Shown: positions 17,539 through 26,220 of the stretch, in pieces
Position numbering within the stretch: the stretch's first letter is position 1
Layout of the letters: every line of letters begins with the position of its first letter
From: Paracoccaceae bacterium
GTDB lineage: Bacteria > Pseudomonadota > Alphaproteobacteria > Rhizobiales > Stappiaceae
NCBI GenBank assembly: GCA_002709505.1
Contig: PARB01000090.1
Coordinates: forward strand, 1-58,787
Length of the DNA stretch: 58,787 nt
Reading direction: 5' to 3'
Notes under the pieces: model-generated
What the model saw: only the letters and a program-made list of their open reading frames with translations
What the model was told of the DNA's origin: nothing
Databases searched by the model: none
Position numbers and translations under genes: made by a program

Positions 17539-17580
17539 ACCGCGCGCCTCAAGAGCGCGGCAGCAATCGGGAGAAACTGC

Positions 17581-18333
17581 ATGGGCGGACGTCTTGCGGG
17601 CAAGGTGGCGATCGTCACCGGTGCCGGGTCGGGCTTTGGCGAAGGCATTGCGAAACTCTATGCCGGGGAGGGCGCGTCGGTGATCGTCGCCGATGTGAAT
17701 GGCGATGCGGCGTCGCGGGTTGCGGGCGAGATCGGCGCGAGCGCCCATGCCGTGACTGCCGATGTGGGCAAGCGCGCGGGCGCGGAGGCGATGTGCCTGG
17801 CCGCCGGGGAGCGCTTCGGCGGGCTGGACATTCTCGTCAACAACGCCGGCTACACCCACCGCAACGGGTCGCTGATGGAGGTCGACGAGGACACGTTCGA
17901 CCGGATCTTCCAGGTCAACGCCAAGGCCATCTATCTGGCGACGCAGGCGGCCGTGCCGATGATGAAGGCGCGCGGCGGCGGCGTGATCCTCAACACCGCC
18001 TCGACGGCGGGCCTGAGGCCGCGTCCGGGGCTGACCTGGTACAATGCCTCCAAGGGCTGGGCGATCACCGCGACCAAATCCATGGCGGTCGAACTCGCCC
18101 CCGACAACATCCGCGTCAATGCGCTGTGCCCGGTCGCGGGCGAGACCGGCATGCTGTCGCTGTTCATGGGAGAGGACACGCCGGAAAAGCGGGCGCAATT
18201 CGTCGCCAGCATTCCCCTTGGCCGGCTGTCGCAGCCGCGCGACATCGCCAATGCCGCGCTGTGGCTCGCCTCCGACGAGGCCGACTTCATTACCGGCGTG
18301 GCGCTTGAGGTCGACGGCGGACGCTGCATCTAG
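17581..18333 (+). CDS. Short-chain dehydrogenase/reductase (SDR)
   Basis: A 250-residue classical SDR. The cofactor loop is TGAGSGFGEG (13-22), the NNAG motif falls at 87-90, and the catalytic triad is S141, Y154 and K158 (WYNASKG). The acidic residue D38 after the second strand (VIVADVN) favours NAD over NADP. It follows the aldehyde dehydrogenase by 42 bases on the same strand, suggesting an alcohol-aldehyde-acid route. Its C-terminus VDGGRCI is typical of the glucose/3-oxoacyl reductase-like group. Substrate is unknown. Confidence 0.92.
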   Translation: MGGRLAGKVAIVTGAGSGFGEGIAKLYAGEGASVIVADVNGDAASRVAGEIGASAHAVTADVGKRAGAEAMCLAAGERFGGLDILVNNAGYTHRNGSLMEVDEDTFDRIFQVNAKAIYLATQAAVPMMKARGGGVILNTASTAGLRPRPGLTWYNASKGWAITATKSMAVELAPDNIRVNALCPVAGETGMLSLFMGEDTPEKRAQFVASIPLGRLSQPRDIANAALWLASDEADFITGVALEVDGGRCI

Positions 18334-18344
18334 GGGAGGGGTGA

Positions 18345-18374
18345 GGGGCAAGGCACGCAGCCGCGCCTTGCCCC
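18345..18374. terminator. Bidirectional hairpin between SDR and symporter genes
   Basis: Perfect 10-bp stem GGGGCAAGGC/GCCTTGCCCC with a 10-nt loop occupies the gap between two convergent genes. A long T-run is missing on both strands, but position and stability support a terminator. Confidence 0.6.
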
Positions 18375-18380
18375 ATGGTG

Positions 18381-19934
18381 TTACGTCTTGAACTTCCGGA
18401 TCTCGCCGCTTGCAAGCCGCGCGCTGTAGGAGTTCAGCTCCTTCCTGACGAGCTTCATCAGGAAATAGAGCGCGAAGATGTTCACCACGGCCATCGAGAA
18501 GATCGCCGCATCGGAGAAGTCGATGACGGGGCCGAGGCTTGCCGCCGCGCCGATCACGATGAAGATGCAGAAGATCACCTTGAAGACCAGTTCGGTCGTC
18601 TTGCCTTCGCCGAACAGATAGGTCCAGGCTTTCAGGCCATAGTAGGACCAGGAGATCATCGTCGAGAAGGCGAAGAGCACCACCGCGAGCGCCAGCACAT
18701 AGGGGAACCAGGAGATCGACGATCCGAAGGCCGCCGATGTCAGGGCGACGCCCGAGGTGTCGCCGATGGTCTTGATCGCGCTTCCCGCCTCGTTGAGCAC
18801 GAACTGGCCCGTCTCGGGGTTGACGATCAACTGTCCGGAAATGGTGATCACCAGCGCGGTCATCGTGCAGATGACAACGGTGTCGATCAGCGGTTCCAGC
18901 AGCGACACGAAGCCCTCCGTGATCGGTTCGTTGGTGCGCACGGCCGAGTGGGCGATGGCGGCGGAGCCGACGCCGGCCTCGTTGGAGAAGGCGGCCCGCT
19001 TGAAGCCCTGGATCAGCGCGCCGACAAGGCCGCCGGCGACACCCAGCCCGGTAAAGGCGCCGGCGAAGATCTGGCCGAAAGCCCAGCCGATCTTGTCGTA
19101 ATTGACCAGCAGGATGACCAGTGCCGCGCCGACATAGAGGATCCCCATGAAGGGCACGACCTTCTCGGTCACGCGGGCGATCGACTTGATGCCGCCGACA
19201 ATCACGGCGAAGACGACCGCCGCGAAGATGAGCCCGGTAATCCAGCCCGGGTAGTCGCCGACGATCCCGGCGATCTGGGCATGGGCCTGGTTGGCCTGGA
19301 ACATGTTGCCGCCGCCGAGCGCGCCGAGGATGCAGAAGACGGAGAACATCACGGCCAGGATCTTGCCGCCGGGAAGGCCGAGCTCCTTGAAGCCCTTCGA
19401 CATGTAGTACATCGGTCCGCCGGAAACGGTGCCGTCGTCATACTCGTTGCGGTATTTCACGCCGAGGGTGCATTCGGTGAATTTCGAGGCCATGCCCATC
19501 AGGCCGGCGAGGATCATCCAGAAGGTGGCGCCCGGACCGCCGATGCCGACGGCGACCGCGACACCGGCGATATTGCCGAGGCCGACCGTTCCCGACAGGG
19601 CGGTTGCCAGCGCCTGGAAATGGCTGACCTCGCCCGCGTCCTTGGGGTCGGAATAGTCACCCTTCACCAGCGCGATGGCATGGCCGAAGAAGCGGAACTG
19701 GACGAGGCCGAAATAGACGGTGAACACCGAGGCCGCGACGACGAGCCAGAGTACGATCCAGGGAAAGGCGGTTCCGGGAAAGGGCGCGAAGATGAAATTG
19801 ACGAAGGGGCCGGTGACGGTCGCGAAGGTCGCGTTGACCCGTTGATCGATGGTCATGGCCTCCTGGGCGAGGGCGGGAGCGGACAGGCCGACTGCGGCGG
19901 CCTGCGCGAGCAGGATCTTGCTGAGGTTTTTCAT
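18381..19934 (-). CDS. Sodium:alanine/amino-acid symporter (AGCS family)
   Basis: A 517-residue polytopic inner-membrane carrier with the AGCS signature region around ATALSGTVGLGNIAGVAVAV and later FSNEAGVGSAAIAHS. It would import alanine, glycine or a similar small amino acid with sodium. The N-terminus (KILLAQAAAVGLSAPALAQ) looks like a cleavable signal peptide before the first true membrane segment, a feature I believe is common in this subfamily. It lies 9 bases after a universal stress protein gene and is divergent from an Lrp-type regulator, the usual arrangement for amino-acid-responsive control. Confidence 0.93.
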   Translation of the reverse strand: MKNLSKILLAQAAAVGLSAPALAQEAMTIDQRVNATFATVTGPFVNFIFAPFPGTAFPWIVLWLVVAASVFTVYFGLVQFRFFGHAIALVKGDYSDPKDAGEVSHFQALATALSGTVGLGNIAGVAVAVGIGGPGATFWMILAGLMGMASKFTECTLGVKYRNEYDDGTVSGGPMYYMSKGFKELGLPGGKILAVMFSVFCILGALGGGNMFQANQAHAQIAGIVGDYPGWITGLIFAAVVFAVIVGGIKSIARVTEKVVPFMGILYVGAALVILLVNYDKIGWAFGQIFAGAFTGLGVAGGLVGALIQGFKRAAFSNEAGVGSAAIAHSAVRTNEPITEGFVSLLEPLIDTVVICTMTALVITISGQLIVNPETGQFVLNEAGSAIKTIGDTSGVALTSAAFGSSISWFPYVLALAVVLFAFSTMISWSYYGLKAWTYLFGEGKTTELVFKVIFCIFIVIGAAASLGPVIDFSDAAIFSMAVVNIFALYFLMKLVRKELNSYSARLASGEIRKFKT

Positions 19935-19943
19935 GATGCCACC

Positions 19944-20381
19944 TCAGACGACGACCGTGACGGGCACGCTGGCGCTCATCACGAGGTTTGAGGTCGCGCT
20001 TCCGAAGATGCGCCGGGTGAAACCGCCCTCGGAGGAGCGTCCGACGATGATCTGGTCGGCGCCCTGTTCCTCCGCGAGGGCGTTCAGCGTTTCGGCCACG
20101 TCGCCGTGACGCACAACCCCGGAGGCGGTGAACCCGGCGTCCTGCAGCTTCTTCACGGCCGGGTCGATGATCCGGCTCTTGGCGGTGGAGATTTCCTCTT
20201 CGCGGCGCTTGTGGCGCTGGGCGTTTTCTTCCTGCGTCTGGAACGAGTAGGGCGACCACTCGATGACATAGGCGGCAATGAGTTCGCAGTCGCCGATCAG
20301 CTTCGCCAGCATCTGCGCATGGGCCATGGCGCGCTCGCCCGATCCGTGGCCGTCCAGGCCGATCAATAATTTCATTCCCAT
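19944..20381 (-). CDS. Universal stress protein (UspA family)
   Basis: A 145-residue cytosolic protein with the Usp fold: N-terminal KLLIGLDGHGSGERAMAHA, C-terminal ATP-binding pattern IIVGRSSEGGFTRRIFGS, and a final strand VPVTVVV. AGGAGG lies 5 nt before the chosen ATG. It is the first gene of a two-gene unit with the amino-acid symporter, so it may tune transport in response to energy state; that link is inference. Confidence 0.9.
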   Translation of the reverse strand: MGMKLLIGLDGHGSGERAMAHAQMLAKLIGDCELIAAYVIEWSPYSFQTQEENAQRHKRREEEISTAKSRIIDPAVKKLQDAGFTASGVVRHGDVAETLNALAEEQGADQIIVGRSSEGGFTRRIFGSATSNLVMSASVPVTVVV

Positions 20382-20512
20382 TTCTTCCTCCTGAAATCAG
20401 GGTTCCCCGATGGTCGTTTGATGTCGAAGGCGCTGGCGCGGTTGAGGTCTGCGCTTCTCGCACCTTCAGCGATCAATTATAGGAAAAAAGACTGGTTAAT
20501 GTGCCTATATTT

Positions 20513-20566
20513 GGTCTATATTCAGGAAATAGACCTAAACTTTAGAGAAAAATAGCCATATTGGCT
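20513..20566. promoter_or_regulatory. Two dyads in the lrp/usp divergent promoter region
   Basis: GGTCTAT-9 nt-ATAGACC (20513-20535) and AGCCA-tat-TGGCT (20554-20566) lie in an AT-rich 219-base divergent region. Lrp/AsnC proteins bind imperfect dyads of this size, so these are candidate operators controlling both the symporter unit and the regulator gene. Binding is inferred. Confidence 0.5.
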
Positions 20567-20600
20567 GCGAAACGGACTTTTCGACTGAAGGGGCAACTGC

Positions 20601-21086
20601 GTGAGGCGGCATCTCGATGCGATTGATCGCAAGATCCTGAACGCGCTTCAGCGCGACGGACGACTGTCCATCGTCGAGCTGGCAAACCGGGTCGGCCTGA
20701 CCAAGACCCCCTGCGCGCAGCGGGTGCGCCGGCTGGAGCGGTCGGGGGTGATCAGCGGATACGCGGCGCGGCTGGATCCGGTCGAGGTCGACCGGAATCA
20801 CGTCACCATCGTTCAGGTCAACATGATGCTGACCGCCGACACGGCGCTGTCGGATTTCAACGACGCGGTCAAGCGCATCCCGGAAATCCAGACCTGCATG
20901 ATGATCGCGGGATCCTTCGACTACCTGCTTCAGGTGCGCACGCGCGACATCGCCCATTTCCGCCAGCTGCTGGGCGACAAGATCAGCAAGTTGCCGAACG
21001 TCATGCAGACGCATTCCTTCGCCGTGCTGGAGACGGTGAAGGACAGCGAAATCATCGAGATGGCAGAAGAGCGCGCGCGGATCTAG
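20601..21086 (+). CDS. Lrp/AsnC-family transcriptional regulator
   Basis: A 161-residue regulator. The N-terminal HTH (LDAIDRKILNALQRDGRLSI to LTKTPCAQRVRRLE) is followed by a RAM/ligand domain with the amino-acid pocket region MIAGSFDYLLQVRTRD. The GTG start has AAGGGG upstream. It is divergent from the universal-stress/symporter unit with dyads between them, and therefore is the likely amino-acid-sensing controller of that transporter. It resembles the PutR/Lrp-like proteins that control proline or alanine use in Alphaproteobacteria, but the ligand is not visible. Confidence 0.93.
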   Translation: MRRHLDAIDRKILNALQRDGRLSIVELANRVGLTKTPCAQRVRRLERSGVISGYAARLDPVEVDRNHVTIVQVNMMLTADTALSDFNDAVKRIPEIQTCMMIAGSFDYLLQVRTRDIAHFRQLLGDKISKLPNVMQTHSFAVLETVKDSEIIEMAEERARI

Positions 21087-21101
21087 GCGAAACGGCCGCG
21101 C

Positions 21102-22355
21102 TTACGAGGCGACGACGCAGTCCCGCCCGGCGGATTTGGCCGCATAGAGCTGGATGTCTGCGGCATGGAGCGCGTCTTCCAGTGTATCGGCGGTGCCGTC
21201 GTTGAGGCCGATGCTCAAGGTGACCGGGCCGATCCTGCTCAGCGTGCCGCCGGGGCCGGTGAGGGTGTTCATGCTGCGGCGCAGGGCGTCGAGGAAGCGC
21301 GTACAGGCCGCATGATCCAGCTCGGGCAGCACGACGCAGAATTCGTCGCCCCCCAGACGGGCGGGAAATGCCTGCGGCGGACAGCACTCGGCAAGCGCCC
21401 GCCCGAAGGCCCGGATCAAGGCATCGCCGGCCTCATGGCCATGGGTATCGTTCACGCTCTTGAAGCGGTCGATGTCGATCGAGGCGACCCTTACGCCCGC
21501 GCCCTTGTGGCGCGCCGTGTCGAAGATCCCGCGGCCCTGGGAAAACAGGTGACGGCGGTTGGACAGGCCGGTAAGCGCGTCGCGGTGGGCCATGTCGGCC
21601 AGCGCCTGGATCCGGTCGAGCGTGTCGAGGTTCTGCGAGATCCGCAGCATGAATTCTTCCGGAGTGCAGGATTTCGGCAGAAAGTCGTTTGCGCCCGATT
21701 TCAGGAAGCGGGCGATGATTTCCGGTCCGGCCTGTCCCGACAGGCCGATCACCGCCAGTTCGTGCATGCCGTGGCGGGCGCGCAGATTGCGCAGCAGCTC
21801 GAACCCGTCGGCGCGCGGCATCAGATAGTCGAGCACGACCAGGCGGAGGTTCGGGATGGTGTCGAGCATCGCCAGCGCGGCGCCGTGATCGCTCGCGGTA
21901 TGGACGTTGAGCTGGTAGAGCCTGAGCCGGCGCGCCACGATCTCCAGGTCGACCCGGCTGTCGTCCACCACCAGGGCATCAATGTTCCGGTTGGCATAGA
22001 CGCGCTGCACCAGCGACGTCACATAGGCAAGGCTCGAGGCGTTGTCCTTCAGGATGTAGTCGACCACACCCTTTGCGAGCAGCGTGTCGCGCAGCCGTTC
22101 GTCGAAGCGGCCGGAGAACACGATGGTCGGCAGACGCGCCGCCATGGTGACATCGACGATCTCGCCGTCGGGCGCATCCGGGAGCGTCAGGTCGACAAGG
22201 GCGACATCCAGCGTGATTGCCGGATCCGCGATCACCCGTTCGGCGTCGGCGCGGGTGGGCACGGAGATAACGTCGAGTCCTGCAAACGTGCTGAGCTGGC
22301 GCTTGATCACCCGTTCGAAGAACGGGGTGTCCTCAACAAGAAGAACCTGTCCCAT
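21102..22355 (-). CDS. Two-receiver diguanylate cyclase response regulator (PleD-like)
   Basis: A 417-residue cytosolic protein: receiver 1 (about 3-120, phospho-acceptor Asp in VALVDLTLPDAP), receiver 2 (about 130-245, DALVVDDSRVDLE and VVLDYLMPRADG with Lys in FLPKS), and a GGDEF domain (about 260-417) with intact RLGGDEF. It should make c-di-GMP on phosphorylation. The RxxD inhibitory site expected five residues before GGDEF is missing (the sequence there is PPQAFPARL), so product feedback is probably absent. The chosen ATG begins MGQVLLVEDTPFF; an upstream in-frame start would add 38 unconserved residues. No cognate kinase is adjacent. Confidence 0.92.
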   Translation of the reverse strand: MGQVLLVEDTPFFERVIKRQLSTFAGLDVISVPTRADAERVIADPAITLDVALVDLTLPDAPDGEIVDVTMAARLPTIVFSGRFDERLRDTLLAKGVVDYILKDNASSLAYVTSLVQRVYANRNIDALVVDDSRVDLEIVARRLRLYQLNVHTASDHGAALAMLDTIPNLRLVVLDYLMPRADGFELLRNLRARHGMHELAVIGLSGQAGPEIIARFLKSGANDFLPKSCTPEEFMLRISQNLDTLDRIQALADMAHRDALTGLSNRRHLFSQGRGIFDTARHKGAGVRVASIDIDRFKSVNDTHGHEAGDALIRAFGRALAECCPPQAFPARLGGDEFCVVLPELDHAACTRFLDALRRSMNTLTGPGGTLSRIGPVTLSIGLNDGTADTLEDALHAADIQLYAAKSAGRDCVVAS

Positions 22356-22470
22356 GGCGCGCTCTCGGTCCTTTGCCGGTCCCGTGGTGGTGAGAACAAT
22401 TGTCCGTGACGGGTTAAGGAAACGTTCATCCGGAAAGGGGCGATTCGCAGTGAACCGTTCCAAGGCCAAA

Positions 22471-22499
22471 ACGGCCGGACGCGCGGGGCGTCCGGCCGT
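22471..22499 (-). terminator. Intrinsic terminator after scoAB
   Basis: Perfect 12-bp stem ACGGCCGGACGC/GCGTCCGGCCGT with a 5-nt loop, followed by TTTT when read leftward. It lies about 30 bases after the CoA-transferase subunit B stop. Confidence 0.8.
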
Positions 22500-22531
22500 C
22501 TTCGGGCGATCCGGATGTTACGGTTCCACCG

Positions 22532-23167
22532 TCAGGCGGGAACCTTGACCTTCGCCTTGGTGTTGGCGAGCACGTCCTCGATTGTCACGTCCGGGGCGAG
22601 TTCAACCACCTCCAGTCCGTCGTCGGTGACGTCGAAGACACCAAGGTTGGTGATGATGCGGTTGACGCATTTCACGCCGGTCAGCGGCAGGGTGCATTCC
22701 GGCAGGAGCTTGGGGTCGCCCGCCTTGGAGGTGTGATCCATGATCACCACCACGCGCTTGACGCCGGCAACGAGATCCATCGCCCCGCCCATGCCCTTGA
22801 CCATCTTGCCCGGGATCATCCAGTTGGCGAGATCGCCGTTTTCAGACACTTCCATGGCGCCGAGGATGGCCATGTCGATATGACCGCCGCGGATCATCGC
22901 GAAGCTGTCGGCGGACGAGAAGAAGCTCGTCTGCGGCAGTTCGGTGATGGTCTGCTTGCCGGCGTTGATCAGGTCCGGGTCGATTTCGTCCTCGGTCGGG
23001 AACGGGCCCATGCCGAGCATGCCGTTTTCCGACTGCAGCGTCACATGGACGCCTTCGGGGATGTAGTTCGACACCAGCGTCGGAATGCCGATGCCGAGGT
23101 TCACGTAGAAGCCGTCTTCCAGCTCCTGCGCCGCGCGCCGAGCCATGTCATCGCGAGTCCAGGCCAT
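22532..23167 (-). CDS. scoB: 3-oxoacid CoA-transferase subunit B
   Basis: A 211-residue beta subunit of succinyl-CoA:3-ketoacid (or acetoacetate) CoA-transferase. The catalytic Glu is in [12 protein letters not shown], preceded by the family start [17 protein letters not shown]. With subunit A it moves CoA from succinyl-CoA to acetoacetate, feeding ketone bodies or PHB breakdown products into acetyl-CoA. GAAGGAG precedes the ATG. It follows subunit A by 20 bases and ends at a strong terminator, so the two form a closed operon. Confidence 0.95.
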   Translation of the reverse strand: MAWTRDDMARRAAQELEDGFYVNLGIGIPTLVSNYIPEGVHVTLQSENGMLGMGPFPTEDEIDPDLINAGKQTITELPQTSFFSSADSFAMIRGGHIDMAILGAMEVSENGDLANWMIPGKMVKGMGGAMDLVAGVKRVVVIMDHTSKAGDPKLLPECTLPLTGVKCVNRIITNLGVFDVTDDGLEVVELAPDVTIEDVLANTKAKVKVPA

Positions 23168-23187
23168 GTCTGTTCTCCTTCGTTTTC

Positions 23188-23883
23188 TCAGGCTGCGCGC
23201 ACGGTGCGCTTTTCGATGCGCTTCTCGTGGGTGCCCACGATGATGCGGTCGACGAAAATGCCCGGCGTGTCGATGTGGTCGGGGTTGAGTTCGCCGATCT
23301 CGACGAGTTCCTCGACCTCGACGACCGTGATCTTGCCGGCGGTCGCCATCTCGGGATTGAAGTTGCGGGCGGTCTTGCGGAAGACGAGGTTGCCTTCCTT
23401 GTCCGCCTTCCAGGCCTTGATCAGCGACAGGTCGGCGACCAGGCCCGTCTCCAGGATATAGGTCTCGCCGTTGAAGTCCTTGTGCTCCTTGCCCTCGGCA
23501 ATGAGCGTGCCGACACCGGTCTTGGTGTAGAAGCCCGGGATGCCGGCGCCGCCGGCGCGCACGCGCTCGGCCAGCGTACCCTGCGGGTTGAATTCCAGCT
23601 CGAGTTCGCCGTTCAGATACTGGCGCTCGAAGGTGGCGTTCTCGCCCACGTAGGAGGAGATCATCTTCTTGATCTGACGGGTCTGCAGGAGAAGCCCGAG
23701 GCCGAAGTCGTCGACGCCGGCATTGTTGGAGATCGCTGTGATCTCCTTCGCGCCATTGTCCCGCAGCGCGACAATCAGATTCTCGGGAATGCCGCACAGG
23801 CCGAAACCGCCGGCCATGATCGTCATTCCGTCGAAAGTTACGCCCTCAAGCGCGGAAGCCGCGTCGGGGTAGATCTTATTCAT
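23188..23883 (-). CDS. scoA: 3-oxoacid CoA-transferase subunit A
   Basis: A 231-residue alpha subunit. The CoA-binding glycine loop is in [17 protein letters not shown], and the family signature [16 protein letters not shown] is complete. AAGGAG lies 6 nt before this ATG; a longer frame upstream has no ribosome site. It is transcribed first in the scoAB operon. Together with the phasins elsewhere in the window it suggests polyhydroxybutyrate metabolism, though no PHB synthase is present here. Confidence 0.95.
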   Translation of the reverse strand: MNKIYPDAASALEGVTFDGMTIMAGGFGLCGIPENLIVALRDNGAKEITAISNNAGVDDFGLGLLLQTRQIKKMISSYVGENATFERQYLNGELELEFNPQGTLAERVRAGGAGIPGFYTKTGVGTLIAEGKEHKDFNGETYILETGLVADLSLIKAWKADKEGNLVFRKTARNFNPEMATAGKITVVEVEELVEIGELNPDHIDTPGIFVDRIIVGTHEKRIEKRTVRAA

Positions 23884-24120
23884 AGGGATCTCCTTGCATC
23901 GGATGAATGCCGGGCGTTCGTCCCAACATGAACCGCTCGTCAGGGGCTTGTGATAACGCCAGAGGCCGCGCACCTCAAGCGCCAAGCGCAGACCGGTCGC
24001 TCGCCGGTGCCATTCGGGCGGCTTTCGCCTTGAACCGTTGCACGATAGAGCCTATTCCCGCATCAAGGGACATGCAGCGCGCCCGACGCTTGTACCCGCC
24101 CGCAAGAACCGGATCCGCAC

Positions 24121-25869
24121 ATGAAACGTCTTCTCGCGATAGCCGCTGCGATCGTTGTGCTGGGTGCGCTCCTGATTAGCGCGCCGGCGCTGCTCATCTC
24201 CACCGACGCCGCGCGCGCGCGCATCGAGACGCAGCTCTCGGCCTGGTTCGGGGCACGGGTGCGGGTCGGCGCGCCGCCGCGCCTTTCCGTCCTGCCGCGG
24301 CTCAGTCTCGGGCTCGACGACGTCAGCCTTGAGGGTCGCGGCTGGAGCCTGACGGACGCCCGGTTGACGGCCCGTCTCGATCTCTCCGCGCTTCTCGGCG
24401 GAACCACGCGCCTCGCCTCGCTTGCAATCGACAGTCCGACGATCCGCATCGCCGCGCCGTCGGAAGGCCGCCCGCAGGCCGCTTTCGCCGCCGGCCGCGC
24501 GCTGCAGCGCATCCTGCGCCATCCGCTCACCGTCTCGAATGCCAGCGTGGCGATCGGCGAGACGCAAGAACCGGTCCTGCGCGACATGACGCTCAGGCTT
24601 GCCGCCAGCGGCGACGGTGCCAGCATCCGCGGTGCCTTTCTGTTCGACGATCAGCGGGTGGAGGCCACCCTGTCGCTGGCCAACACCTCGGTGCTGGCAG
24701 GCGAGGGCACCGGCAGCGTGATCGCGACGCTCAATGCTCCGCTGGCGTCGTTGCGCATCGAGGGGATGGCGGGCGAGGGCGGCGCCCCGCGCCTTGCGGG
24801 AACCTTCGCCGCGTCCACCAGCGACTTGCGCGGCCTGATGCGGCGTTTGGGCTATGCGCTGATCGGCGATACGGCCTTCGGGGTCGCGGAGATCTCCGGA
24901 ACCGGGTCTGTCTCGCTCTCCGCGCTTGAACTCGACGCGGCGCGGGTGGAACTCGACGGCAACGCCGGCGAGGGGCGCCTGGCGCTTTCGGACGGCAGCC
25001 TGCGGCCCCGCCTGGAGGGAACCCTGGCTTTCGAGCGGCTCGATTTTTCGCCCTATCTGGAAGACCTGCGCGGTTTTTCGCGCACCGGAACCCCCGAACC
25101 GGACTGGGTGCGCGCGCCGATGTTCCAGCTGTTGTCGGGGGCGGATATCGACCTGCGCCTGTCGGCGGCAAGCCTCGTTGCCGGCACGCTGGAGACCGGT
25201 CCGAGTGCGGTGTCGCTCCTGCTGCGCGACGGCGACCTCTCGGTCAACCTCAGCGAGACGCAGGTGGCCGGGGGAACCGGAGCCTTGACCGTTCGCGCCC
25301 GGCCCGAGGCGGAAAACGGCTATGCGGCGACCGCGATGCTGATCGGCGAGGATCTGGCCTTGAGGGAAATGCCCCTTCCCGAGGGCGGACCGCAGGTCGC
25401 CGCCGGCCGGGTCGGCGGCCGCCTGGACGTCACCGCCCGCGGGGCGACGCTGCTGCAGCTTGCGCAACGCTATGCCGGGACCTTGACCGTCGACGCGGAG
25501 GTCGTCGAGATCGGCGGGGGCGATATGGATGCGGCGATGGGGGGGCTGCTGGCCGGGGGGGCGGAAGGCGACGCCGGCAGCAGGTCGCGGTTCGAGACGG
25601 TTGCCGCGCGTCTGCAGGTCGATGCCGAGCGTCTGCAGGTGAGCCAGCTGGACGTGCTGACGGCGCGCCACCGGCTCGATCTCGCCGGCAGCATCGCGCG
25701 CGCCGATGCCGGCCTTGCGATGCGCGGTACCTTGAGCGAACGCCGTGGCGATGAAAACGGAGCCGATGCGCCGCCGGCGAAGGCGATGCCGGTGCTGGTG
25801 CGCGGCACGCTGCTGGCGCCGCGCCTTCTGCCCGACATGACCGGCCTGACGGGGCCGCCCGCGCGGTAG
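24121..25869 (+). CDS. AsmA-family envelope protein
   Basis: A 582-residue protein anchored by one N-terminal membrane helix (LLAIAAAIVVLGALLI) with the rest in the periplasm. The opening IETQLSAWFGARVRVG, then PRLSVLPRLSLGLDDVSLEG and the C-terminal AsmA_2-type repeats (LRGLMRRLGYALIGD, LRLSAASLVAGTLETG) mark the AsmA/YhjG group, repetitive beta-groove proteins linked to phospholipid transport to the outer membrane. It is shorter than E. coli AsmA-like YhdP. It is not clearly in an operon apart from the small gene 47 bases downstream. Confidence 0.85.
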   Translation: MKRLLAIAAAIVVLGALLISAPALLISTDAARARIETQLSAWFGARVRVGAPPRLSVLPRLSLGLDDVSLEGRGWSLTDARLTARLDLSALLGGTTRLASLAIDSPTIRIAAPSEGRPQAAFAAGRALQRILRHPLTVSNASVAIGETQEPVLRDMTLRLAASGDGASIRGAFLFDDQRVEATLSLANTSVLAGEGTGSVIATLNAPLASLRIEGMAGEGGAPRLAGTFAASTSDLRGLMRRLGYALIGDTAFGVAEISGTGSVSLSALELDAARVELDGNAGEGRLALSDGSLRPRLEGTLAFERLDFSPYLEDLRGFSRTGTPEPDWVRAPMFQLLSGADIDLRLSAASLVAGTLETGPSAVSLLLRDGDLSVNLSETQVAGGTGALTVRARPEAENGYAATAMLIGEDLALREMPLPEGGPQVAAGRVGGRLDVTARGATLLQLAQRYAGTLTVDAEVVEIGGGDMDAAMGGLLAGGAEGDAGSRSRFETVAARLQVDAERLQVSQLDVLTARHRLDLAGSIARADAGLAMRGTLSERRGDENGADAPPAKAMPVLVRGTLLAPRLLPDMTGLTGPPAR

Positions 25870-25916
25870 CGATCCTGCGTGAAACACGCGACTTCGCGCG
25901 GACCTCGGCCTGATGT

Positions 25917-26198
25917 ATGAAAGAGCTGGAAGCTCAAGGGCCGGGGGCGGATTTCTTGCTGCGCATGCTGTCGACGTTGTTGAAAATCGGGCTGGCCTCG
26001 CTCCTCACGGGCGCGGTGCTGGCCGAATTCGACGTGTCCGCCAACGATCTTCTGGCCCAGGCCGGGCTCACCCCGCAGGACATCGCCGACTTCGCCGTGC
26101 AGACCTACCAGTGGGCGCTGCCGAATGTCATTCTGGGCTCGCTGATCGTCGTGCCGGTCTGGCTGGTGATCTACCTGTTCCGGCCGCCGCGCGGTTAG
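25917..26198 (+). CDS. Small two-helix membrane protein (DUF6460-like)
   Basis: A 93-residue protein with one hydrophobic helix near LLKIGLASLLTGAVLAEF and a second near the C-terminus (ILGSLIVVPVWLVIYLF), joined by an acidic loop containing LAQAGLTPQDIADFAVQTYQ. I associate it with the DUF6460 family of small rhizobial membrane proteins. No good ribosome site precedes the chosen ATG; ATG 25965 is an alternative that removes 16 residues. Function is unknown. Confidence 0.65.
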   Translation: MKELEAQGPGADFLLRMLSTLLKIGLASLLTGAVLAEFDVSANDLLAQAGLTPQDIADFAVQTYQWALPNVILGSLIVVPVWLVIYLFRPPRG

Positions 26199-26220
26199 GC
26201 CGGGCCGGTCGCGCGGAGCC

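Noticed and set aside
16036-18351. 771-codon open frame antisense to the aldehyde dehydrogenase and SDR genes
   Set aside because: Both sense genes have intact catalytic residues and ribosome sites; the antisense product is low-complexity His/Arg/Gly-rich and has no family features.
18375-19991. 538-codon open frame antisense to the symporter gene
   Set aside because: Mirror of third-position GC bias. Its product is acidic and His-rich without a recognisable fold, while the opposite strand encodes a clear AGCS transporter.
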